DNA from: Oxalobacteraceae bacterium
GTDB lineage: Bacteria > Pseudomonadota > Gammaproteobacteria > Burkholderiales > Burkholderiaceae_D
Assembly: GCA_947446335.1 (NCBI GenBank)
Contig: CANFGA010000003.1
Span: forward strand, 1-32,697
Length of the DNA stretch: 32,697 bases
Direction: 5' to 3'
Positions 8,243-16,361 of this stretch are shown here, piece after piece. Positions within the stretch are counted from its first letter, which is position 1. The number at the start of each line of letters is the position of its first letter. Below the pieces are notes generated by a model that made no database searches, was not told where the DNA came from, and worked only from the letters and a program-made list of their open reading frames with translations. A program made the position numbers and the translations under genes.

Positions 8243-8704
8243 TTATGCGATTTCGGCGATCAATTCGATTTCGACGCAGGCGCCCAGCGGCAGTTGCGCC
8301 ACGCCGAACGCGGAGCGCGCATGCTTGCCAGCATCGCCGAACACTTCGCCCAGCAATTCGGAGGCGCCATTGGTGACCAGGTGCTGCTCGGTGAAGTCCG
8401 GCGTCGAATTGACCAGGCTCATCACCTTGACGATGCGCTTGACGCGCGTCAGGTCGCCGCCGCAAGCCTGTTGCAGCGTGCCCATCAGGTCGATGGCGAT
8501 GTTGCGCGCGGCAGCGCGACCTTCTTCGGTCGTGACGTTCTTGCCGAGTTGGCCGACCCACAGCGCGCCAGCGTCATTTTTCGACAGGTGGCCCGACAGG
8601 AACACCAGATTGCCGGTTTGCACATGCATCACATAAGCGGCGGCAGGGGTGGCAGGCGCGGCCAAAGTGATGTTGAGTGCCTTGATTTTTTCGTAAACGG
8701 TCAT
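8243..8704 (-). CDS. RidA/YjgF-family protein (long form)
   Basis: A 153-residue protein of the RidA superfamily, whose founding members hydrolyse reactive enamine/imine intermediates made by PLP enzymes and amine oxidases. The C-terminal H-A-R-S-A-F-G-V-A-Q-L-P motif carries R130, the equivalent of the catalytic arginine of RidA, and the end V-E-I-E-L-I-A-E-I is characteristic. It belongs to the longer subgroup with an extended middle part. The ATG at 8704 follows a purine-rich stretch, and the frame's upstream extension to 8851 overlaps the exporter gene and is rejected. Neighbouring aminotransferase and FAD amine oxidoreductase genes fit a role in imine clearance, which is inference from context. 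Confidence 0.85.
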   Translation of the reverse strand: MTVYEKIKALNITLAAPATPAAAYVMHVQTGNLVFLSGHLSKNDAGALWVGQLGKNVTTEEGRAAARNIAIDLMGTLQQACGGDLTRVKRIVKVMSLVNSTPDFTEQHLVTNGASELLGEVFGDAGKHARSAFGVAQLPLGACVEIELIAEIA

Positions 8705-8810
8705 GGTATTTCCAAAAGGGTGATATAGACTTTCATTGTACGTGTTGGCGGCCGCGCCGCCCACGGTGCATCGGTATTGCCGGACAAAAACTGGCAATCT
8801 TGGCGCAAAT

Positions 8811-9752
8811 TCAACGGCGCACTGCCATCTTGCGACCGAACGCGACGACAAGCATGACCGCCAGCGCGAACAGCATGGTTGGCCATTCGAGCGCCTCGCC
8901 CAGGATCGCGCAAGCGCCCAGCAAGCTCAGAAACGGTTGCAGCAGCTGCACCTGGCCGACCCGCGCCACGCCGCCGAGCGCCATGCCGCGATACCAGAAG
9001 ACGAAGCCGATGAACATCGACAATACCGAGACGTAGGCAAAGCCGATCCAGGCCGCCATGCTGGCGCTGGCCACGCCGTGCGGCCAGCCATGCAGGTAAA
9101 AATGGCCCAGCATCAGCGCCATCACCAATGGCGCCGACAGCACCAGCGCCCAGCTGATGACGGCCATCCCGCCCATGGTCCGGGCCAGTCGGCCGCCTTC
9201 GGCGTAGCCGATCGCCCCCAGCATGACGGCCCCCAGCATCAGGATGTCGGCCAGGTGCAAGCTGCCCCCACTCTGGCGCAGCGCGAAGGCGATCACCAGG
9301 GTTGATCCGATCATCGCCGCGATCCAGAAGCCCTTCGATGGCTTTTCATGGCCGCGCAGCGTGGCAAACAGCGCCGTTGCCAGTGGCAAGATGCCCACCA
9401 GCACCGCGCCATGGGCCGCCGGCAGCGTTTGCATCGCGATCGATGTCAACCACGGAAAACCGATCACGCAGCCCGCTGCGACCAGCGCCAACGGCAGCCA
9501 ACTGGCGCGCTTTGGCAATGCGGCGCGGCGCAGACGCAGCCAGAGCCCGGCCAGCAGCGCCGCGACCAGGCCGCGCCCGAGCGCCACGAACGTCGGATCG
9601 AGTTCGGCCACCGCCATCCGGGTGAATGGCAAGGTCAGACTGAAAATGGCGACGCCGACCAGACCGAACAGCATGCCCTTGGCATCGTCAGACCAGGGTT
9701 GTGCACCCGGTACAGTGCAGAGATTCGGGACTGGCGGGGTAGTGTCATTCAT
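8811..9752 (-). CDS. EamA/DMT-family transporter
   Basis: A 313-residue inner-membrane protein with about ten hydrophobic helices in two homologous halves, the drug/metabolite transporter layout (EamA domains at about 20-150 and 165-300). Members commonly export amino acids or other small metabolites. The ATG at 9752 follows the strong ribosome binding site AGGAG seven bases upstream; a longer frame to 9833 would add an unrelated leader. It is divergent from a MocR-type regulator, a pairing often seen where the regulator controls the exporter. The substrate is unknown. Confidence 0.85.
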   Translation of the reverse strand: MNDTTPPVPNLCTVPGAQPWSDDAKGMLFGLVGVAIFSLTLPFTRMAVAELDPTFVALGRGLVAALLAGLWLRLRRAALPKRASWLPLALVAAGCVIGFPWLTSIAMQTLPAAHGAVLVGILPLATALFATLRGHEKPSKGFWIAAMIGSTLVIAFALRQSGGSLHLADILMLGAVMLGAIGYAEGGRLARTMGGMAVISWALVLSAPLVMALMLGHFYLHGWPHGVASASMAAWIGFAYVSVLSMFIGFVFWYRGMALGGVARVGQVQLLQPFLSLLGACAILGEALEWPTMLFALAVMLVVAFGRKMAVRR

Positions 9753-9813
9753 CTGGATCTCCTGGTGGCATGGAACAGCTTGCCGGAGTATCATGAACGC
9801 AAAAACAAGTACA

Positions 9814-9838
9814 GTACCGGTACACTTGACCATATAAT
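9814..9838 (+). promoter_or_regulatory. Palindrome and -10 box between exporter and MocR regulator
   Basis: The intergenic region holds the perfect 10-base palindrome GTACCGGTAC at 9814-9823, flanked by AAGTACA and ACTT, and a perfect TATAAT at 9833-9838, 21 bases before the regulator start. The -35 match at 9810-9815 is poor. A regulator bound at the palindrome would cover the upstream part of this promoter, suggesting autoregulation. This is inference from position. Confidence 0.4.
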
Positions 9839-9859
9839 TTTACATACTGTAACGGCGAG

Positions 9860-11329
9860 ATGACCAATACAAAGATGACGTTACCCGCTTCGATGGCGAT
9901 GCTGTTCTCGCGCACGTGCGGCGATTCGCTCAGCGAGCAGATCGTGCGCGCGGTCGCTGCGCGCATCGACGACAAGATGCTGCGCGGCGGGGCACGGATG
10001 CCGTCGATTCGCCAGTTCGCAGCCACGCACGCCGTCTCGTGCTTCACCGTCGTGACCAGTTACGACAAGCTGGTGGCGAAGGGCTATCTGGAGTCGCGCC
10101 GCGGCGCCGGTTTTTTCGTGCGCGAGCGCTCGCCGCTCAATGTGCGCGCTAGCGAGCAAGCTGGCGCATCCCTTGAGCCTGCAGCGCAGCCGCTGGACGT
10201 GGTCTGGCTGATCCGCAACATGTTTCGCCAGGTGCCGCTGCCGATGGTGCCCGGATCGGGCTTGCTGCCGAGCGACTGGCTCGATGGAACAATGATCGCC
10301 GAGGCGCTGCGCGACATCAGTCGCCAGCACAGCCAGTTGCTGGTCAATTACGGCGCGCCGCAAGGCTTTTTGCCGCTGCGCCAGCAATTGCAGCTGAGCC
10401 TGGCCGAGCTGGAAATCGCCGCCACCCCGGAGCAGATCGTGACCACTGTCGGTGTGACGCAAGCGCTGGACCTGGTGGCGCGTGAATTCACCCGCCCCGG
10501 CGACACCATCTTTGTCGACGATCCGGCCTGGTTTTTGATGTTCGGCTCCTTTGCTGCGCTGGGTGCAAAAGTGATCGGCATACCGCGGCTGGCCGACGGT
10601 CCCGACCTGGTCCAGTTGGCGCAGATGGCGGCGCTGCACAAGCCCAAGCTGTATGTGATCAACTCGGTGCTGCACAATCCCACCTCGACCTCGCTGTCGG
10701 CGGCCAAGGCGTTTCAGGTGCTGCGCATCGCGGAGCAGCACGGCATCACGATCGTCGAGGATGACATTTATTGCGACATGCATCCGGGCGCTTTGCCGGC
10801 CACGCGCCTGGCCGCGCTTGACCAGTTGCAGCGCGTGATTTATCTGGGTGGCTTTTCCAAAACCTTGTCGGCCAATCTGCGCGTGGGCTTCATCGCCACC
10901 TCCCGAGAATGGGCGCAGCGCTTGGCCGATCGCAAGATGCTTTCCACGCTGACCAGCAGCGACATCGGCGAACGGGTGGTCTACAAGATCTTGTCCGAAG
11001 GCTTGTATCGCAAGCATGTGGCGCGCCTGCGCAGCCGTTTGGATGCGGTGCGCGGCAAGGCGGTGCGCCAGATGGAGCGGGTCGGGTTGAAAGTCGACCT
11101 GGCACCAATGGCTGGCATGTTTGTCTGGGTCGACGCCGGCTGCGATACCAATTTGCTCACGGAACAAGCGATGGCGCAGGGCGTGCTGCTGGCACCCGGC
11201 AGCCTGTTTTCGCCGCAGCAGTTGCCGTCGACCCGGATGCGGCTGAACGTGGCAACGGTGCAAGTGCCAGCCGTGTGGCGTTTCTTCGAGCGCGCGCTGG
11301 ATGCTTCAACTGCGCCAAGAAAAGTGTGA
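9860..11329 (+). CDS. MocR-type transcription regulator (GntR HTH plus aminotransferase fold)
   Basis: A 489-residue fusion. Residues about 20-90 form a GntR winged helix-turn-helix (L-S-E-Q-I, M-P-S-I-R-Q-F-A, S-Y-D-K-L-V-A-K-G-Y-L, G-A-G-F-F-V). Residues about 115-480 form a fold-type I aminotransferase domain with N-P-T (273-275), E-D-D-I-Y (300-304) and the PLP lysine K334 in G-G-F-S-K. Such proteins use PLP or its amino adducts as effectors and usually do not catalyse transamination in vivo. It is divergent from the DMT exporter and likely regulates it and itself. It resembles the PdxR/GabR/YdcR group, but pyridoxal synthesis or GABA genes are not next to it. Confidence 0.9.
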   Translation: MTNTKMTLPASMAMLFSRTCGDSLSEQIVRAVAARIDDKMLRGGARMPSIRQFAATHAVSCFTVVTSYDKLVAKGYLESRRGAGFFVRERSPLNVRASEQAGASLEPAAQPLDVVWLIRNMFRQVPLPMVPGSGLLPSDWLDGTMIAEALRDISRQHSQLLVNYGAPQGFLPLRQQLQLSLAELEIAATPEQIVTTVGVTQALDLVAREFTRPGDTIFVDDPAWFLMFGSFAALGAKVIGIPRLADGPDLVQLAQMAALHKPKLYVINSVLHNPTSTSLSAAKAFQVLRIAEQHGITIVEDDIYCDMHPGALPATRLAALDQLQRVIYLGGFSKTLSANLRVGFIATSREWAQRLADRKMLSTLTSSDIGERVVYKILSEGLYRKHVARLRSRLDAVRGKAVRQMERVGLKVDLAPMAGMFVWVDAGCDTNLLTEQAMAQGVLLAPGSLFSPQQLPSTRMRLNVATVQVPAVWRFFERALDASTAPRKV

Positions 11330-11541
11330 CTCGATGACGCTGTTGGCAGCGGCGGCGCACGAGACGCCGATCACCATTTTTGCATGCCAGCTTGTGCCCG
11401 CTGCGTTCGGCCACGCCAGGTCGATACTGTTCAACAAGACAATATTACGTTTGCCAATTGACGGCGCCCGGTCTTGTGCCTGAAAATTGATTGAAAATCA
11501 GATCCTGACAATTTCCAGTATAAAATTTAAAATCGAGCACC

Positions 11542-12150
11542 ATGGAAAAAAATAATCATAAAAATGAGTTGTCTCTCACGCGTTACGTGGGTATCGCCGT
11601 GCATGAACTGCGTTTGAAGCACAATCTGACGATCGCCGATATTTCCGAGCGAACCGATATCAGCCGCAGCATGTTGTCCAAGATAGAAAACGGGCAAACA
11701 TCGGCCAGTCTGGAGACGCTCTCGCGCATCGCCAAGGGACTCGGTGTCTCGATGTCATCGCTGTTTCGACAATACGATCTGCCCGAAGGAACTGCGCAAT
11801 TGATCAAGAGCGGAGAAGGGATGGAAGTGGTGCGCCGAGGCACCAAGCGCGGCCATACCTACAATTTGCTGGCCTATGATCAGGGCCCGAAAAAACTGTT
11901 CGAGCCGTTCCTGATCACGATGAACGATGCATCGGAGACTTTTCCACTTTTTGAACACGCCGGCACCGAATTCATTTACATGCTGGAAGGCGAGATCGAG
12001 TATCGACATGGCACCGATCATTACCTGCTCGAAGCTGGTGATGCCTTTACCTTTCAAGCCGATATTCCGCATGGCCCCGAACGGCTGATCAAGTTCCCTC
12101 TCAGTTTCTTGTCCATTACCATCTATACCCCGGACAGCGACAACCATTGA
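11542..12150 (+). CDS. XRE-family regulator with C-terminal cupin domain
   Basis: A 202-residue regulator. Residues about 17-72 are a Cro/CI-type helix-turn-helix (I-S-E-R-T-D-I-S-R-S-M-L-S-K-I-E-N-G), and about 115-195 form a cupin sensor (H-A-G-T-E-F-I-Y-M-L-E-G, later D-I-P-H-G). XRE-cupin proteins such as PuuR usually respond to small amine or amino-acid ligands. The ATG at 11542 is preceded by TATAAA at 11519-11524, a likely -10 box very close to the start, so the message may have a short leader with a weak ribosome binding site. Two TGAAAAT repeats 11 bases apart (11481 and 11492) could be a binding site. It converges on the N-formylglutamate deformylase gene with 19 bases between stops. 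Confidence 0.88.
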   Translation: MEKNNHKNELSLTRYVGIAVHELRLKHNLTIADISERTDISRSMLSKIENGQTSASLETLSRIAKGLGVSMSSLFRQYDLPEGTAQLIKSGEGMEVVRRGTKRGHTYNLLAYDQGPKKLFEPFLITMNDASETFPLFEHAGTEFIYMLEGEIEYRHGTDHYLLEAGDAFTFQADIPHGPERLIKFPLSFLSITIYTPDSDNH

Positions 12151-12169
12151 GATACCCTGAAACAAGCCA

Positions 12170-12991
12170 TCAATCGGGTTGAATAACGGCACCGATCGAT
12201 GGCGCATAACCGAGCATGGCGGTCACCAGAGAACGCAATACTGGCAGCAATTGCGCCATGCGCTCTGGATCGAGTTCGAAGGGAGCTTGTTCCTGCATGT
12301 AGCAGCGCAGTCCCATTTCGAGTTGGACCGCATGGATATGCTGGTCCGGCTGGCCATAATGGCGCGTGATGTAGCCACCCTTGAAGCGGCCATCGGCGGC
12401 GTGCGTGAATCCGGTTTGCGCTTCCAGTTCGGCCACCAGCGCCGCGCGCAGTTCGGGCGCGCAACTGCTGCCCGAGGCGGTCCCGAGATTAAGATCGGGC
12501 AATTGTCCTTCGAACAGCCACGGCAGCACCGATTTGATGCTGTGGCCATCGAACAGGACGGCATAGCCGTGTTCCTGTTTCAGGCGCGCCAGTTCGGCTG
12601 CCAGGGCGGTGTGATAAGGCTGCCAGTAAACGTTGCAGCGGCGCGCGATTTCGACTGCATCCGGGGCCTGGCCCTCGCGATACAACGCTGCGCCCGAAAA
12701 GAAATGCGTCGGGCATAACTCGGTGTTGTTCGCACCGGCATACATCGGCGTGTTTTCAGGTGGCCGGTTCAGGTCGATCAAGTAACGCGAATGGCGCGGC
12801 ACCAGCATGCTCGCGCCCAGCGCGCGCGTGAAATCGTACAGCGTTGCCAGGTGCCAATCGGTGTCCTCGACTTCGATGGCGCCGGGCACATAACGCGCCT
12901 GCTGATCCTGCGGAATTTCGGTTCCGACATGGGGCAAGCTGATCAGCAGTGGCACGCGGCCCTGGTGCAAGGTGTAAGTTGCTGCGGTCAT
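12170..12991 (-). CDS. hutG: N-formylglutamate deformylase (HutG-like amidohydrolase)
   Basis: A 273-residue zinc-dependent amidohydrolase of the N-formylglutamate family: N-formyl-L-glutamate plus water gives formate and L-glutamate. Family hallmarks are L-I-S-L-P-H-V-G-T (17-24), D-T-D-W (43-46), S-R-Y-L-I-D-L-N-R-P-P (68-78), F-D-G-H-S (147-151) and G-G-Y-I-T-R-H-Y-G; the histidines and the acidic residue between them bind the metal. A clear AAGGAG precedes the ATG at 12991. The LysR gene ends two bases upstream, so the two are cotranscribed. In the histidine pathway HutG is the last step, yet no hutH, hutU, hutI or hutF lies in the window, so formylglutamate may come from another source here. 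Confidence 0.85.
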   Translation of the reverse strand: MTAATYTLHQGRVPLLISLPHVGTEIPQDQQARYVPGAIEVEDTDWHLATLYDFTRALGASMLVPRHSRYLIDLNRPPENTPMYAGANNTELCPTHFFSGAALYREGQAPDAVEIARRCNVYWQPYHTALAAELARLKQEHGYAVLFDGHSIKSVLPWLFEGQLPDLNLGTASGSSCAPELRAALVAELEAQTGFTHAADGRFKGGYITRHYGQPDQHIHAVQLEMGLRCYMQEQAPFELDPERMAQLLPVLRSLVTAMLGYAPSIGAVIQPD

Positions 12992-12993
12992 CG

Positions 12994-14058
12994 TTAATTC
13001 TCCTTGTCAAAAACGTCAAATGGGCTCGATCTGGTGCTGGTCTTGTTGGCTCTTACAGCGCCTGCTTGCGGCGTGAGCACGTCCGCCGGCAAGCCGGGCA
13101 TGACGCGGTGGATCGCCGGTCCGATCTCGTGTTCCAGCACCCATTGCGTCATGCGCGTAATCTCATCATCGAGGCCGCCGCACTCCTGCGGGCGGCTCAG
13201 CAAAAAGAAGTTGCGCCGCCCCAGTCCCGACGCAGGCAAGGGCAATACCGTCACCTGGTCCAGATAGTGGCGCGCTTGCCAAAGGCACAGCGGGGTGCTC
13301 AAGGCCCAGCCCAGTCCTGCTGCAACCATGCTCAGCAGCGGGTCGGTCGCATCGAATTCAAAACGGCGCCCGGCATGGATGCCCACATGCAGCAAGAAGC
13401 GCTCGATCTGTTGACCGATGACCGAGCGCTGGCTGTAGCGCACCAGCGGCAAGTCGCCGAGCACGCTTTCCAGTTCGCGCATGGAAGTCAGCTTGCGCAG
13501 CGCATGCTGGCGCGGAAAGACCGCGACCCAGGCTTCCGAAAACAGCGCGCGCTGGCGGATGCGCGGGTCCTTGATCTGGGTATCGGTGCAGATCGCCATG
13601 TCCAGTTCGCGCCCTTGCAACTGGGCGCTGAGCGCCGGCGTCAGACCGGACCACATCGCGATCTCGCGCGCCGAACCGGACAAGGCCCGAATCAATTCCG
13701 GTCCTATCGTCGCCGCGAATGAATCGACACAACCCAGACGCATGTGCTGATAATCCTGGCGGCTCATGGCCCGCAGCTTGTCGGTCAGAGCCCGGGCATC
13801 GCCGAGCAGGTCGTTGGCCAGTTCGAGCAGCACGTGCCCGGCGCGCGTGGGCGGCGCCGGTCGCACTTCCCGGTCAAACAATTGGATGCCGCAATCGTGT
13901 TCCAGCGCCTTGATCATCTGGCTCACGGCACTCTGGCTCATGCTTAGTCGCTGCGCCGCCAGCGCCATCGATCCGGCATTGCAGACGGTCACGAACACGT
14001 CCAGCGCGCGCAAGTCGGGCAAGGTGTTGCTTGGGTGGTCATTGCATGGTTTGGTCAT
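12994..14058 (-). CDS. LysR-family transcription regulator
   Basis: A 354-residue LysR-type regulator. The N-terminal winged helix-turn-helix spans about residues 15-75 (A-A-Q-R-L-S-M-S-Q-S-A-V-S-Q-M-I-K-A-L-E), followed by a periplasmic-binding-protein-like effector domain to about 310. It has a C-terminal tail of about 25 extra polar residues. It is divergent from the FAD oxidoreductase gene and lies just upstream of hutG, so it likely controls both directions from the 156-base region between. The effector is unknown; a glutamate derivative would fit the context. Confidence 0.88.
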   Translation of the reverse strand: MTKPCNDHPSNTLPDLRALDVFVTVCNAGSMALAAQRLSMSQSAVSQMIKALEHDCGIQLFDREVRPAPPTRAGHVLLELANDLLGDARALTDKLRAMSRQDYQHMRLGCVDSFAATIGPELIRALSGSAREIAMWSGLTPALSAQLQGRELDMAICTDTQIKDPRIRQRALFSEAWVAVFPRQHALRKLTSMRELESVLGDLPLVRYSQRSVIGQQIERFLLHVGIHAGRRFEFDATDPLLSMVAAGLGWALSTPLCLWQARHYLDQVTVLPLPASGLGRRNFFLLSRPQECGGLDDEITRMTQWVLEHEIGPAIHRVMPGLPADVLTPQAGAVRANKTSTRSSPFDVFDKEN

Positions 14059-14117
14059 CGGGTGCTCATTTGAATTCGATTGTGGGGTGCATCGGGTCAG
14101 ATCGCCATTACATTACA

Positions 14118-14131
14118 AAAACTGAAGTTTT
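14118..14131. promoter_or_regulatory. Palindrome in the LysR / FAD oxidoreductase divergent promoter
   Basis: AAAACT-GA-AGTTTT is a perfect inverted repeat with a two-base centre, lying 60 bases from the LysR start and 84 from the oxidoreductase start. Its place in a divergent LysR control region makes it a candidate binding site, although it is shorter-spaced than the usual T-N11-A box. No convincing -35/-10 pair was found for the oxidoreductase. Confidence 0.35.
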
Positions 14132-14214
14132 GCATTTGTTTTTGTGAAGTTGATCGGTGCTTGCGATCGGCATCCTATGCTTGGTCCATGTTCGATCCAC
14201 TTTGAAAGAGATAC

Positions 14215-15399
14215 ATGGAAAACTATGACGCAATCGTGATCGGTGCCGGTGTGATTGGCAGTTCTGTGGCTTACCACTTGGTGAAATTCGGCGCTGGACG
14301 CGTCCTGGTGCTGGATCGCACCCAGATTGGTGCCGGAACCACATCGCAATCATCGGGCATCTTGCGTACCCATTACTCGGTCAAGGAAAACGTCGAACTG
14401 GCCAAGTCGTCGTGGGGCGTGTTCAAGAACTTTGCGCAGTATCTGGGCGATGAAGAATACTCGGCCGGTCTGGTCCAGTGTGGCTACATGATCGCCGCAC
14501 CGGACGGTCCCAAGCTGGCCCCGCTGCGCGCGGCGCTGGCGGCGCAGCAGGCGATGGGGATCGAGGTGCAATTGCTGGACCAGCGCGCAGCGCTCGAGCG
14601 TTTGCCGATCGCCCGTCTCGACGATGCCGCGTTGATCGGCTATGAACCGGAAGCCGGCTTTGCCGATGCCTATCTGGTGGCGACCGGTTTTGCGCGCGCG
14701 GCGCGCCGTTTGGGCGTGAAGATCATGGAAGACGTCGAAGTGGAGCAATTGCTGATCGAAAACGGGCAAGTCATCGGCGTCGACACGTCGCAAGGGCGCT
14801 TCCTCAGCAACACGGTGATCAGCACCCAGAACATCTGGGCGCGCGATATCGAAAAGTGGACCGGCATCGCTTCGCCGGTCGCCGCCGAGCGCCATAGCGT
14901 GCTGGCTTTGGAAGGGCCGCAGCCCTACACCTTTGCGATGCCGGTCTTCAAGGATCTGGGCTCGCCCGGCATGTTGTATTGCCGCAGCTACGGCGGGAAT
15001 CAGATGCTGGCTAGCGAAGGTACGGTCGGCGAAACCCTGGCGCAACCGGACAACGAGCAAGGCGATATTTCCCTCGATTACATCGTCGAAGTGGGCACGC
15101 AAGTGGCAGAGCGCTTCCCCAGCTTCGAGACTGCCGGCCTGGCCTCGTCCTGGACTGGCGTGTACGACGTCACGCCGGACTGGAATCCGGTGCTCGGTCG
15201 CTTGCATGATGTCAAGGGCTTGATCGTCGGTTACGGCTTTTCCGGACACGGCTTCAAGTTGTCGCCCGGTGTAGGACGCGTGCTGGCGCAGGAAGCGCTG
15301 GGTCTGGCGACCGATGTCGCGCTCGATCCGTATTCGCTGGAACGCTTTCGCAACGGCAAGATGCTGGTCGGTCAATACGGCCTCGGCGCGGTTTCTTGA
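14215..15399 (+). CDS. FAD-dependent oxidoreductase, sarcosine oxidase beta-like
   Basis: A 394-residue flavoprotein of the DAO family. The dinucleotide-binding motif I-G-A-G-V-I-G-S covers residues 9-16, followed by D-R-T-Q-I-G-A-G-T-T-S-Q-S-S-G. The end carries G-Y-G-F-S-G-H-G-F-K-L-S-P-G, the C-terminal FAD loop of sarcosine oxidase beta (SoxB), dimethylglycine dehydrogenase and the catalytic MgdA subunit of N-methylglutamate dehydrogenase. These enzymes oxidise N-methyl or other secondary amines. No SoxA, SoxD or SoxG-like partners are nearby, so it probably works alone, like monomeric sarcosine or glycine oxidases. Placement next to an N-methylglutamate synthase-like cluster suggests N-methylglutamate or a related amine as substrate, by inference. 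AAAGAGA precedes the ATG. Confidence 0.85.
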   Translation: MENYDAIVIGAGVIGSSVAYHLVKFGAGRVLVLDRTQIGAGTTSQSSGILRTHYSVKENVELAKSSWGVFKNFAQYLGDEEYSAGLVQCGYMIAAPDGPKLAPLRAALAAQQAMGIEVQLLDQRAALERLPIARLDDAALIGYEPEAGFADAYLVATGFARAARRLGVKIMEDVEVEQLLIENGQVIGVDTSQGRFLSNTVISTQNIWARDIEKWTGIASPVAAERHSVLALEGPQPYTFAMPVFKDLGSPGMLYCRSYGGNQMLASEGTVGETLAQPDNEQGDISLDYIVEVGTQVAERFPSFETAGLASSWTGVYDVTPDWNPVLGRLHDVKGLIVGYGFSGHGFKLSPGVGRVLAQEALGLATDVALDPYSLERFRNGKMLVGQYGLGAVS

Positions 15400-15436
15400 T
15401 TTCTTGATGGCGACTTCATTTTCTGGAGATGGACTC

Positions 15437-15484
15437 ATGCCGATTCCGGTCATCGCGCTGCCCGGCCAGGGCGCGGCTGCATGA
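15437..15484 (+). CDS. Possible 15-residue leader peptide before hutD
   Basis: An open frame MPIPVIALPGQGAAA starts at the ATG at 15437 behind GGAG at 15425-15428, and its TGA overlaps the hutD ATG as ATGA (15481-15484). hutD itself has only a weak ribosome binding site, so its translation could depend on this peptide being translated. Alternatively it is a decayed remnant of a former gene. No homology is claimed. Confidence 0.35.
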   Translation: MPIPVIALPGQGAAA

Positions 15485-16119
15485 ATATCCGCCAAATCGA
15501 TGCCGGCTGGCGCACATTTTGCCTCGATGCCGTGACGCCCGAACCGTGGCGCAACGGCGGCGGGCTCACGCGTACCATCGCCACCAGCGCCGACCATGAC
15601 GCCATCGTCTGGCGCGTGAGCGTTGCCGACATCACCCACGATGGGCCGTTTTCCGTTTTTCCGGGAATCGATCGCGCAGCCTTGCTGATCAGCGGCCAGG
15701 GCGTGTCCTTGGACGACGCCGGACTGCAGAATCGGCTGAAAAAACGGCTGCAAGCCGGCGGCGAGGCGGCGCAGTTCCCTGGCGAGGCAATGCTGCAAGC
15801 TACGCTCGATGACGGCCCGGTGCGATTGTGGAATGTGATGACGCGGCGCGGGCAAGCGCGTTGCACTTTGCAGCGCATCGACAACGCGGCAGTCGAACTC
15901 GATGGTGCGCCATGGATCTGTTTGGTGCAAACTGGCCGCTATCACTTGCGCCTCGCCGGCACCGAGCTTGGCCAACTCGATGCCGGCTGCGGCATCATCG
16001 TCGATATTGCCGCGCCGCATCTGCAATTGCTGCCTGCAGGATCCGAGGCCAGCTTGATCTGCACCCGCATCGCACCTGGGTCGTCATCTTCATCCTTGCA
16101 AGATGGCGGCCCGGGCTGA
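15481..16119 (+). CDS. hutD: HutD/Ves-family bicupin protein
   Basis: A 212-residue protein of the HutD/Ves family. Typical features are the N-terminal P-W-R-N-G-G-G-L-T-R (21-30), W-R-V-S-V-A-D (44-50) and F-S-V-F-P-G-I-D-R (57-65). The fold is a double cupin without a known enzyme activity. In Pseudomonas, HutD tempers histidine catabolism and, as I recall from structural work, has a pocket that fits N-formylglutamate. Here it sits 81 bases after the FAD oxidoreductase in the same direction and close to a formylglutamate deformylase gene, which supports a formylglutamate-linked role. The start shares ATGA with the short upstream frame. The tail is serine-rich and ends at a hairpin. Confidence 0.82.
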   Translation: MNIRQIDAGWRTFCLDAVTPEPWRNGGGLTRTIATSADHDAIVWRVSVADITHDGPFSVFPGIDRAALLISGQGVSLDDAGLQNRLKKRLQAGGEAAQFPGEAMLQATLDDGPVRLWNVMTRRGQARCTLQRIDNAAVELDGAPWICLVQTGRYHLRLAGTELGQLDAGCGIIVDIAAPHLQLLPAGSEASLICTRIAPGSSSSSLQDGGPG

Positions 16120-16138
16120 AAATCGGTCTCGATTTTCA
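16117..16138 (+). other. Perfect hairpin overlapping the hutD stop codon
   Basis: TGAAAATCG (16117-16125) and CGATTTTCA (16130-16138) form a nine-base-pair stem with a four-base loop. The first three bases are the hutD stop codon. No T-run follows, so it is not a standard terminator; a role in protecting the message 3' end is possible. Confidence 0.5.
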
Positions 16139-16207
16139 TCTGTCCGGTGGCGCGTATCCACCTCAAACTTTCAGCATGGGGCCTGTCTGGCGTCCGTCTT
16201 GCCAATC

Positions 16208-16243
16208 AATGGGCCCACCTCGTCGAGCTTGGCCCATTTTTTG
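16208..16243 (+). terminator. Rho-independent terminator after hutD
   Basis: AATGGGCC (16208-16215) pairs perfectly with GGCCCATT (16231-16238) and runs into a T-tract at 16237-16242. It lies about 90 bases past the hutD stop and ends the oxidoreductase/hutD transcript before the glnT promoter. Confidence 0.78.
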
Positions 16244-16361
16244 CTATCTTTTTTGCAAGCTACGTCGACCGATGGCGCTGCGCCGGGAGTGCGCAGATCA
16301 GATGTTGGATCCCGCATCGGCAGCGGCAGGGTGCTGGTCGATCTAATAAAAATGACAATAT

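Noticed and set aside
11330..11541. Possible small gene between the MocR and XRE regulators
   Set aside because: The only open frame (11301-11483) overlaps the MocR end, lacks a ribosome binding site and has no protein-like composition; the region is better read as the XRE upstream region.
14350..16026. A 558-residue leftward open frame opposite the FAD oxidoreductase and hutD
   Set aside because: Both sense-strand proteins have recognisable families; the antisense frame reflects high-GC codon bias and has no domain.
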